DNA of 64,000 bases, taken from assembly GCF_030676415.1 (NCBI RefSeq), contig NZ_JAUUTW010000002.1, positions 124,001 through 188,000 of the forward strand. Reading direction: 5' to 3'. The notes under the pieces are model-generated. The model was not told where the DNA came from. It did not search any database and worked only from the letters and a program-made list of their open reading frames with translations. The position numbers and the translations under genes are program-made. Each line of letters begins with the position of its first letter. Positions within the stretch are counted from its first letter, which is position 1. This document shows, piece after piece, positions 57,294 through 64,000 of the stretch. Origin of the DNA: Peribacillus frigoritolerans (GTDB lineage: Bacteria; Bacillota; Bacilli; Bacillales; DSM-1321).

Positions 57294-57309
57294 TTTATAA
57301 GGAAAAGAA

Positions 57310-57337
57310 AGACTGCCAGTTCACCCTGGCAGTCTTT
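57310..57337 (+). terminator. clpX terminator, first copy of a 28-bp direct repeat
   Basis: GACTGCCAG-TTCACC-CTGGCAGTC followed by TTT. The 28 bases from 57310 recur without a mismatch at 57551-57578, on the other side of the dispersed repeat. Confidence 0.85.
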
Positions 57338-57550
57338 CAGTTTGTAGACTAAAGTATCCAAATTTTTATTTTATAACAAAGTTGATTGGAAAGGAAGGTG
57401 CGAGACTCCTGCGGGAAAAGCGCGTCCAAGGGAGACCCCGCAGGCGCAAAGAGCGCCGAGGGCGGACCGCCCGCGGAAAGCGAGTGCCTGGATTGGAAAT
57501 CAACGTCGGAAATTACAAAATAAATTATTTTCGAGCTTGTCTACAGTCTG
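57338..57550. repeat. Dispersed GC-rich repeat, copy 3, between duplicated terminators
   Basis: 213 bp. The core (about 57397-57515) has GTGCGAGACTCCTGCGGG, GCGCGTCCAAGGGAGACC, CCGCAGGCGCAAAGAGCGCC and GCCCGCGGAAAGCGAGTGCC. The left end CAGTTTGTAGAC and right end TTGTCTACAGTCTGAG form short inverted repeats. It is flanked by identical 28-bp terminator copies, which look like a duplication made when the element arrived. Confidence 0.85.
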
Positions 57551-57578
57551 AGACTGCCAGTTCACCCTGGCAGTCTTT
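57551..57578 (+). terminator. Second copy of the clpX terminator
   Basis: The 28 bases are identical to 57310-57337, here followed by a longer T-run (TTTTTC), so this copy is the better terminator. Confidence 0.85.
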
Positions 57579-57716
57579 TTCTTGTCTTTTTTTCAAATTG
57601 CTGTTATTTAGGATAAAAACGCCAAAATTTTCAACACGAATTTCTTGGATAATTTCGCCCTTCCGGAGGAGATACTAACAGAAATGACAAACTAGGAGAG
57701 TGCAGGAGGGAATACG

Positions 57717-59387
57717 ATGAATTGGACAGGATTGGCGTTGTTTATCCAGCTGTTTTTTGGGATTATTATTGGATTGTATTTTTTGAACTTATTGAAAGGC
57801 CAGCGGACACAAAAAGTTTCCATTGACCGTGATTCACGTAAGGAGATGGACCAATTACGGAAGATGAGATCGATTTCGTTAACAGAGCCATTGGCAGAAA
57901 AGGTTAGACCAAGCACATTCAATGATATCATCGGTCAAGAAGATGGGATTAAATCTTTAAAAGCTGCTATATGTGGGCCGAATCCCCAGCATGTGATAAT
58001 TTACGGTCCTCCAGGGGTAGGGAAAACGGCAGCTGCCAGACTTGTTTTGGAAGAAGCTAAGAAAAATGGCAAGTCCCCTTTTAAGAATTCGGCCGTTTTC
58101 GTTGAATTGGACGCCACTACAGCCAGGTTCGATGAACGGGGGATTGCCGATCCGCTCATTGGTTCTGTGCACGATCCAATCTACCAAGGAGCTGGGGCAA
58201 TGGGACAGGCTGGCATTCCTCAGCCAAAGCAGGGGGCAGTCAGCAATGCTCATGGAGGCGTACTGTTCATTGATGAAATTGGGGAGCTTCATCCAATACA
58301 GATGAATAAACTATTAAAGGTATTGGAGGATCGTAAGGTCTTTCTGGAAAGTGCTTATTATCAAGAGGAAAATCAAAATATTCCAACTCACATCCATGAT
58401 ATTTTTAAAAATGGACTGCCGGCTGACTTTCGATTGATTGGAGCCACAACAAGAACGCCAAATGAAATCGCGCCTGCAATACGCTCAAGATGCATAGAAG
58501 TGTTTTTCCGTGAACTTGACCGGGAAGAAATAATCACCGTGGCAAAGAATGCCTCAGATAAAGTGGGGATCACCATCAGTGAAAAAGGCTTGCAGTCCAT
58601 TTCGGATTATGCCCGAAATGGCCGGGAAGCCGTCAACATGATTCAGACTCTTGCAGGAATATCAATTAATGAGAACAGGTCTTTTATCAGAGAAGAAGAT
58701 ATAGATTGGATGGCCCATAGCAGCCAGCTGACCCAAAGAATGGACAGGAAAATAGAAACGAATTCTAAAATAGGTCTTGTCAACGGTCTTGCAGTCTATG
58801 GTCCCAACAGCGGGGCATTGCTGGAAATCGAGGTTACGGTCATGGCCGCCTCTGATGAAAAAGGCTCGATAAACATTACAGGCATCGTTGAAGAAGAAAG
58901 TATCGGCGGCGGGAGTGGGAAATCGATTCGCCGCAAGAGCATGGCCAAAGGTTCGATTGAAAATGTCATTACGGTTTTAAGGTCGATGGGAGTGCCTGCA
59001 AATCAATTCGATATCCATGTGAACTTTCCGGGCGGAAGTCCAGTAGATGGCCCTTCTGCAGGAATTGCAATGGCCACAGGCATATACTCGGCCATATATA
59101 AAATCCCTGTTGATCACACCGTGGCGATGACTGGAGAAATAAGCATTCATGGCGGCGTTAAACCGATCGGCGGTGTCATTCCGAAAATCAAGGCGGCTAA
59201 ACTTGCCGGGGCAAAGAAAGTAATCATCCCAGCCGAAAACATGCAGCCACTTCTATCCGAAATCAAGGATATAGAAATCATTCCCGTTACGAATGTGAAA
59301 GAAGTGCTGGATCAGGCACTCAAAAAAGAAATGATGTCGGAACAAATCCTCACAACCATGGACCTATCCAAAAAAGAAAGTGTATAA
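57717..59387 (+). CDS. lonB: ATP-dependent protease LonB
   Basis: 556 residues. An N-terminal membrane segment ([20 protein letters not shown]) is followed by AAA+ modules with Walker [16 protein letters not shown] and Walker [12 protein letters not shown]. The C-terminal Lon protease domain has the catalytic Ser in [16 protein letters not shown] and the Lys in [13 protein letters not shown]. It lacks the LonA substrate-binding N-domain. B. subtilis LonB is forespore-specific (SigF); I could not find a convincing SigF promoter here. AGGAGGG precedes the ATG. Confidence 0.94.
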   Translation: MNWTGLALFIQLFFGIIIGLYFLNLLKGQRTQKVSIDRDSRKEMDQLRKMRSISLTEPLAEKVRPSTFNDIIGQEDGIKSLKAAICGPNPQHVIIYGPPGVGKTAAARLVLEEAKKNGKSPFKNSAVFVELDATTARFDERGIADPLIGSVHDPIYQGAGAMGQAGIPQPKQGAVSNAHGGVLFIDEIGELHPIQMNKLLKVLEDRKVFLESAYYQEENQNIPTHIHDIFKNGLPADFRLIGATTRTPNEIAPAIRSRCIEVFFRELDREEIITVAKNASDKVGITISEKGLQSISDYARNGREAVNMIQTLAGISINENRSFIREEDIDWMAHSSQLTQRMDRKIETNSKIGLVNGLAVYGPNSGALLEIEVTVMAASDEKGSINITGIVEEESIGGGSGKSIRRKSMAKGSIENVITVLRSMGVPANQFDIHVNFPGGSPVDGPSAGIAMATGIYSAIYKIPVDHTVAMTGEISIHGGVKPIGGVIPKIKAAKLAGAKKVIIPAENMQPLLSEIKDIEIIPVTNVKEVLDQALKKEMMSEQILTTMDLSKKESV

Positions 59388-59390
59388 AGG

Positions 59391-59425
59391 AAATGCCCCG
59401 GCTAAAAACAAAACCGGGGCATTTT
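59391..59425 (+). terminator. Terminator of lonB
   Basis: AAATGCCCCGG (59391-59401) pairs with CCGGGGCATTT (59414-59424). A second, weaker hairpin with T-run (CACG/CGTG, 59470-59492) follows. Confidence 0.88.
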
Positions 59426-59641
59426 ACGGACCATATTGGCGTTCCCCGACAACCTTACGTAAAAATAAACACGCATTCAGACGTGCTTTTTTATCTAATA
59501 TTGGAGATAATAATAGCAGTCGAAACGTGTTAAGGTAAACGAATAGACACTTCTATATAAATAGGATAGAATTGTTAAAAGGTTGAGAACATGGGTAAAT
59601 AGTTTACAACGACGATACTAATTAGATGGAGGTGTCAGGAA

Positions 59642-61963
59642 ATGACTGATAAAGAACTCATCGTCCCCCTCCTGCCGCTTAGAGGACTGCTTGTATATCC
59701 AACGATGGTACTTCATTTAGATGTAGGCCGAGATAAATCGGTACAAGCCCTTGAGAAAGCAATGGTGGAAGACCATCTTATATTTTTGACGACACAACAA
59801 GATGTTTCGTTGGACGAACCAGGTGAAGAAGATTTATTTACAATGGGAACTTTAACAAAGGTAAAACAGATGCTGAAGCTTCCGAATGGTACAATCCGAG
59901 TGTTGGTGGAAGGATTGAACCGCGCAGAGGTCATTGAATTTTACGATTATGAGACACATTATGGTGCCAAGATTAAAATATATGAAGACAGTGATGAAAA
60001 GGATGCTGAACATCAAGCATTAATGCGCACACTACTGGATTATTTTGAACAATACATAAAAATGTCCAAGAAAATAACCGGTGAAACGTTTTCGTCCACT
60101 TCGGATATTGAAGAGCCTGGGCGATTAGCGGATATAATCGCTTCGCATTTGCCTTTGAAATTGAAGGAGAAGCAAGAAGTGCTTGAGACCATTGATATGA
60201 AAGAGCGTTTAAGCCGTGTAATCGAGATCATCAATAACGAGAAAGAAGTTCTTTTTCTCGAGAAAAAGATCGGTCAGCGTGTTAAGCGTTCGATGGAACG
60301 GACTCAAAAGGAATATTATTTACGAGAACAAATGAAAGCGATCCAAAAGGAATTGGGCGATAAAGAAGGAAAAACGGGGGAAATCGAGGTCCTTAACGAA
60401 AAGATAGAAGAAGCGGATATGCCTGAGCACATCAAAGAAACGGCATTAAAGGAATTGGACCGTTATGAAAAAGTTCCTTCGAGCTCAGCCGAGAGTTCTG
60501 TCATCCGCAATTATATCGAATGGTTGATCTCTCTTCCTTGGACCAAAGCGACCAAAGATGACTTGAATATTCATAAAGCCGAAAAAATCCTGAACCGGGA
60601 CCACCATGGTTTGGAAAAGGTGAAGGAGCGGGTGCTTGAGTATTTGGCCGTACAGCAATTGACCAATTCATTGAAGGGACCGATCCTTTGCTTGGTGGGA
60701 CCACCTGGTGTCGGGAAAACCAGCTTGGCTAAATCGATCGCTTCATCCCTGAATAGGAATTTCGTCCGTATATCTTTAGGTGGGGTGCGCGATGAATCAG
60801 AAATCCGCGGACATCGCCGCACATATGTAGGGGCGATGCCGGGACGGATCATTCAAGGCATGAAAAAAGCTGGAACGATCAATCCTGTCTTTTTACTGGA
60901 CGAAGTGGATAAGATGTCCAATGACTTTAGGGGCGATCCATCTGCTGCGATGCTGGAGGTGCTCGATCCAGAGCAAAATCATAATTTCAGTGATCATTAT
61001 ATTGAAGAAACCTACAATCTTTCCAAAGTCATGTTCGTCGCGACGGCGAATAATTTGGGATCGATTCCCGGTCCGCTTCGTGATCGTATGGAAATCATTT
61101 CGATTGCAGGTTATACTGAGATAGAGAAACTTCATATAGCCAAGGATCACTTGCTGCCTAGACAGCTGGAAAACCATGGTTTATTGAAGACACAACTGCA
61201 AATCCGTGAGGAAGCTCTTACAAAAATCATCCGTTACTATACTCGGGAAGCCGGTGTTCGGAGTCTGGAGCGACAGCTTGCAAGCATCTGTCGGAAGACT
61301 GCAAAAATCATCGTGTCCGGAGATAAAAAGCGGGTCGTCATTTCCGAAAAAAATGTCGAGGAGTTTTTAGGGAAAACCATGTTCCATTATGGACAGGCGG
61401 AAGTCGAGAACCAAGTCGGTGTAGCTAATGGTTTAGCATACACGTCGGTAGGTGGCGATACGCTGCAAATCGAGGTTTCCTTATCACCAGGTAAAGGCAA
61501 GCTGATCCTGACAGGAAAGCTTGGCGATGTAATGAAAGAGTCAGCCCAGGCTGCTTTCAGTTATGTCCGTTCAAAAACCGAGAAACTTCAGATTGATGCG
61601 AACTTCCATGAAAAATATGATATTCATATTCATGTCCCCGAAGGTGCGGTCCCAAAAGATGGCCCTTCTGCAGGCATCACGATTGCAACAGCGTTAATAT
61701 CGGCCCTTACAAATAGGCCGGTCAGAAAAGAGGTAGGCATGACAGGCGAAATTACATTACGCGGACGGGTTCTTCCGATCGGCGGGCTTAAAGAAAAATC
61801 TTTAGCGGCCCATCGCGCAGGACTTACGAAAATCATCATCCCGCAAAATAACGAAAAGGATATTGATGATATCCCGGAAAGTGTCCGTAAAGCATTAACA
61901 TTTGTTCCAGTTTCACACGTCGATGAAGTCCTTGAGCATGCATTGGTAGGTGTGAACGAATGA
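59642..61963 (+). CDS. lonA: ATP-dependent protease LonA
   Basis: 773 residues. The N-terminal LON substrate domain ([20 protein letters not shown]) and a coiled-coil precede the AAA+ module ([27 protein letters not shown]) and the C-terminal protease domain with Ser in [15 protein letters not shown] and Lys in [13 protein letters not shown]. It degrades misfolded and regulatory proteins. GGAGGTGTC precedes the ATG. ysxC starts within its stop codon region (ATGA). I looked for a CtsR box upstream and found none. Confidence 0.97.
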   Translation: MTDKELIVPLLPLRGLLVYPTMVLHLDVGRDKSVQALEKAMVEDHLIFLTTQQDVSLDEPGEEDLFTMGTLTKVKQMLKLPNGTIRVLVEGLNRAEVIEFYDYETHYGAKIKIYEDSDEKDAEHQALMRTLLDYFEQYIKMSKKITGETFSSTSDIEEPGRLADIIASHLPLKLKEKQEVLETIDMKERLSRVIEIINNEKEVLFLEKKIGQRVKRSMERTQKEYYLREQMKAIQKELGDKEGKTGEIEVLNEKIEEADMPEHIKETALKELDRYEKVPSSSAESSVIRNYIEWLISLPWTKATKDDLNIHKAEKILNRDHHGLEKVKERVLEYLAVQQLTNSLKGPILCLVGPPGVGKTSLAKSIASSLNRNFVRISLGGVRDESEIRGHRRTYVGAMPGRIIQGMKKAGTINPVFLLDEVDKMSNDFRGDPSAAMLEVLDPEQNHNFSDHYIEETYNLSKVMFVATANNLGSIPGPLRDRMEIISIAGYTEIEKLHIAKDHLLPRQLENHGLLKTQLQIREEALTKIIRYYTREAGVRSLERQLASICRKTAKIIVSGDKKRVVISEKNVEEFLGKTMFHYGQAEVENQVGVANGLAYTSVGGDTLQIEVSLSPGKGKLILTGKLGDVMKESAQAAFSYVRSKTEKLQIDANFHEKYDIHIHVPEGAVPKDGPSAGITIATALISALTNRPVRKEVGMTGEITLRGRVLPIGGLKEKSLAAHRAGLTKIIIPQNNEKDIDDIPESVRKALTFVPVSHVDEVLEHALVGVNE

Positions 61964-62541
61964 AAGTGACGAGTTCAGATATTGTCATCAGTGCTGTGAA
62001 GCCTGAACAATATCCCAATACTCCAATACCGGAATTTGCCTTGGCAGGCCGTTCCAACGTTGGGAAATCCAGTTTCATCAACAAAATGATCAATCGAAAA
62101 AACTTGGCGCGCACATCCTCTAAACCGGGTAAGACGCAGACCTTGAATTTTTATATCATAAATGAAGCACTCCATTTTGTGGATGTACCGGGTTATGGTT
62201 ATGCAAAAGTATCTAAGACGGAGCGAGATGCTTGGGGAAAGATGATCGAAACGTACTTCACTTCCCGTGATCAGCTCCGCGCTGCGCTTCTGATCGTCGA
62301 TTTGCGTCATCCGCCGACAAAGGATGATATCGCAATGTACGAATTCCTGAAGCATTATGATCTGCCCCGGATCGTTATTGCCACCAAAGCGGATAAAATC
62401 CCAAAAGGCAAATGGCAGAAACACTTGAAAATAACGCGCCAAACGTTAAATATGGAAAAAGAAGATGAATTGCTTCTATTCTCTGGTGAAACAGGCGAAG
62501 GTAAGGAACAAGCATGGGGCGTCCTTAAGAAATATATGTAA
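61960..62541 (+). CDS. ysxC: Ribosome biogenesis GTP-binding protein YsxC (EngB)
   Basis: 193 residues with the GTPase motifs G1 [13 protein letters not shown]2/G3 region [14 protein letters not shown] and [13 protein letters not shown]4 IATKADKI. It is essential for 50S subunit assembly. It overlaps the lonA stop by four bases and is probably translationally coupled, the same pairing as in B. subtilis. A terminator follows. Confidence 0.96.
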   Translation: MKVTSSDIVISAVKPEQYPNTPIPEFALAGRSNVGKSSFINKMINRKNLARTSSKPGKTQTLNFYIINEALHFVDVPGYGYAKVSKTERDAWGKMIETYFTSRDQLRAALLIVDLRHPPTKDDIAMYEFLKHYDLPRIVIATKADKIPKGKWQKHLKITRQTLNMEKEDELLLFSGETGEGKEQAWGVLKKYM

Positions 62542-62542
62542 A

Positions 62543-62578
62543 AGAAAAGGGTATTCCGCATCTGGAATACCCTTTTTT
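62543..62578 (+). terminator. Terminator of lonA-ysxC
   Basis: AAAAGGGTATTCC (62545-62557) pairs with GGAATACCCTTTT (62564-62576), followed by TTCA. It could also end the minus-strand gene beyond it. Confidence 0.85.
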
Positions 62579-62614
62579 CATTATGGAATTTGCAAAATGG
62601 CGAATCGGAAATTT

Positions 62615-63097
62615 TCACTTTTTTCGAACCAAAAAATAAATGCCGATTGCCATCAAGGCAAATGGCCAAAACCTTTCGATGTTCGCCGTGCTTGTTTCAA
62701 CAATCCCGAAAGACGTTGTGATTTTATCATAGAATAAGAAAGTGATCGAGATGATGAAAATTACCATCCCGTGAAACATTCCAGAATTTGTTTTACGTGC
62801 CCGGAGAATAAATCCCAGCGAGATGATTAAAATAAAGATACCTATATTATCCGGCCAAATATCCAGGTTCTCGACGATGTGGAAGTGAGCCCCGAACCCC
62901 AGTAAGATGACGCCTGGCAGGATGGACTCATATTCATTACCGCTATATGCCTGAATCAGGAAGGCGGCACCAACTATACATAATAAAGTCGGCCAGCTGA
63001 AAAAGCCTGGAAAGATTTCGATTTGGGAGCGTTCAAGAAAAAAATAGAGCCCGAAACCGATTAAAACGATTCCTGGGAAAATACGCTGCGTTTTCAT
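62615..63097 (-). CDS. LiaF/LiaI-type transmembrane protein
   Basis: 160 residues with repeated GxxLIGFGLYFFL-type helices (about 8-20, 32-50, 60-75, 83-100, 107-125, 143-157), as in the membrane half of LiaF-like and DUF5668 proteins. The N-terminus MKTQRIFPGIVLIGFG and C-terminus RFWPFALMAIGIYFLVRKK are each one such unit. It lacks the LiaF C-terminal cell-wall-sensor domain. B. subtilis has a minus-strand membrane gene, ysxD, between ysxC and hemA, and this is its likely counterpart. AGGAGGATAAA precedes the ATG on the minus strand. Confidence 0.78.
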   Translation of the reverse strand: MKTQRIFPGIVLIGFGLYFFLERSQIEIFPGFFSWPTLLCIVGAAFLIQAYSGNEYESILPGVILLGFGAHFHIVENLDIWPDNIGIFILIISLGFILRARKTNSGMFHGMVIFIISITFLFYDKITTSFGIVETSTANIERFWPFALMAIGIYFLVRKK

Positions 63098-63307
63098 TTT
63101 ATCCTCCTATGCAATTCGATTACTTGAAGTTTTTTGCCATTTTTGATATGGTACTTTTGTACACAATGTCGAAATATGAATGTAACTTATAAATCCGCCG
63201 CTTAGACACCTTTTGTCGCAATTTAGGCGTTTTGGCTGTCTTTTCATGGTAGCATACGTTTTCATAAACTGTTCATATTATTTGCGTGAAACAATTTTAG
63301 TACATGG

Positions 63308-63313
63308 TATAAT
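63308..63313 (+). promoter_or_regulatory. Probable -10 box of hemA
   Basis: TATAAT with no good -35 at 17 bases (TTGCGT at 63282-63287 is 20 bases away). It overlaps an imperfect palindrome GTATAATAAATTTAC that resembles the PerR/Fur-type box TTATAATNATTATAA at 10 of 14 fixed positions. Confidence 0.5.
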
Positions 63314-63352
63314 AAATTTACATGAAAAATTTTGGGGGTGCAAAACAAAAGG

Positions 63353-64000
63353 ATGCATATTCTAGCGGTTGGTATAAATTACAAAACTGCCCCTGTAGAA
63401 ATTCGGGAAAAACTATCGTTTAACGAAGCCGAACTTGCCGAGGCAATGAAAGCTCTTAAAAATAAAAAAAGCATCTTGGAAAATATTATTATTTCAACAT
63501 GCAACAGAACGGAAATATATGCGGTCGGTGATCAGCTTCATACAAGCAGGTATTATATAAAGGAATTTCTTTCGGAATGGTTTAATATCGATAAAGAAGA
63601 ATTTTCTAAATATCTGTTCATTTATGAAGGCGATGGGGCTGTCGAGCATTTATTTTCAGTTACCTGCGGCTTGAATTCCATGATACTGGGAGAAACTCAG
63701 ATTTTGGGACAAGTACGTTCAAGCTATCTGTTAGGGCAGAAGGAAGATACGATCGGTACCGTTTTTAACCATCTCTTCAAGCAAGCCCTTACATTAGCTA
63801 AAAAGGCTCATTCGGAAACCGAAATCAATACAAATGCCGTTTCCGTCAGCTATGCGGCAGTCGAGCTTGCAAAGAAAATCTTTGGAGGCCTGAACGGCAA
63901 GAATGTCTTGATTCTTGGGGCCGGTAAGATGGGTGAGCTGGCCATTCAAAATCTGCATAGCAATGGTGCCGACAGCATTACAGTCATTAATCGCACCTTT
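63353..64000 (+). CDS. hemA: Glutamyl-tRNA reductase, N-terminal part (runs off the window)
   Basis: 216 residues are visible and the frame is open to the window end. The catalytic domain shows [19 protein letters not shown], the active-site cysteine in [14 protein letters not shown], and [16 protein letters not shown]; the NADPH domain begins with [13 protein letters not shown]. It makes glutamate-1-semialdehyde, the first step of haem synthesis. ATG 63353 gives the B. subtilis N-terminus; AAAAGG lies directly before it and GGGGGTG 13 bases before. In B. subtilis hemXCDBL follow. Confidence 0.95.
   Translation, partial: MHILAVGINYKTAPVEIREKLSFNEAELAEAMKALKNKKSILENIIISTCNRTEIYAVGDQLHTSRYYIKEFLSEWFNIDKEEFSKYLFIYEGDGAVEHLFSVTCGLNSMILGETQILGQVRSSYLLGQKEDTIGTVFNHLFKQALTLAKKAHSETEINTNAVSVSYAAVELAKKIFGGLNGKNVLILGAGKMGELAIQNLHSNGADSITVINRTF

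Noticed and set aside
59493..59641. CtsR operator before lonA
   Set aside because: No GGTCAAA direct repeat is present; only a mediocre SigA-like pair (TTAAGG, TATATA) is visible.

Overview
The window is chromosomal DNA from a spore-forming Bacillaceae bacterium (Bacillus sensu lato). The gene order from glcD-glcF through pheST, polX-mutS2, the fad/etf cluster, trxA-uvrC-lysC, sdhCAB, gerE-racE-gerM, ilv-leu, tig-clpX-lonB-lonA-ysxC to hemA matches the B. subtilis arrangement I know. Spore genes (sspI, gerE, gerM, lonB), T-box and lysine leaders and SigB-type promoters agree with this. A Peribacillus (former B. simplex group) source is a guess from general impression only.

Layout. 0-3 kb: tail of a CdaR/PucR-type regulator and the glycolate oxidase pair glcD-glcF. 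3-6 kb: three paralogous general-stress (YflT-domain) genes, each behind a SigB-like promoter, then sspI on the minus strand. 6-11 kb: an rRNA methyltransferase-like gene and T-box-controlled pheST, followed by a 14-copy 21-bp minisatellite. 11-18 kb: rnhC (minus), zapA-cvpA, polX-mutS2-yshE and a probable 27-codon membrane peptide. 18-24 kb: a GNAT gene and the fatty-acid degradation cluster lcfA-fadR-fadB-etfB-etfA with a clear FadR operator. 24-33 kb: trxA, uvrC, lysine-riboswitch-controlled lysC (with an internal start), yslB and sdhCAB. 32-39 kb: a thioesterase gene with a second FadR-like site, gerE behind a SigK-type promoter, a MarR-type regulator gene, racE, a DHFR-fold gene and gerM. 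Next come two decayed genes (a Ger(x)C fragment and the 3' end of rph), then rdgB and ysnB.

After the tRNA-Arg(UCU) gene at 39.03 kb, the stretch to 44.2 kb is accessory. It holds small hypothetical and membrane proteins, a zinc-finger/HTH/DUF2087 regulator next to a GIY-YIG protein, and a frameshifted CwlK-like endopeptidase. From 44.3 kb the ilvB-ilvH-ilvC-leuA-leuB-leuC-leuD operon has a layered control region (cre, CodY-like box, SigA promoter, CUC T-box). Protein quality control follows (tig, clpX, lonB, lonA), then ysxC, a minus-strand membrane protein gene and the 5' part of hemA, which runs off the end.

The most interesting non-standard signals are: (i) three copies of a GC-rich dispersed element, two of them flanked by duplicated terminator hairpins; (ii) loss of rph with a germination-gene fragment directly in front of the remnant; (iii) the tandem SigB-stress paralogs with the same 13-bp promoter spacing; (iv) the minisatellite with a 63-bp higher-order period; and (v) a FadR-like operator in front of the ysmA-type thioesterase. 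I see no CRISPR array, intact insertion sequence, prophage or recognisable new defence system. Gene identifications rest on remembered family motifs, lengths and synteny; no search was run.
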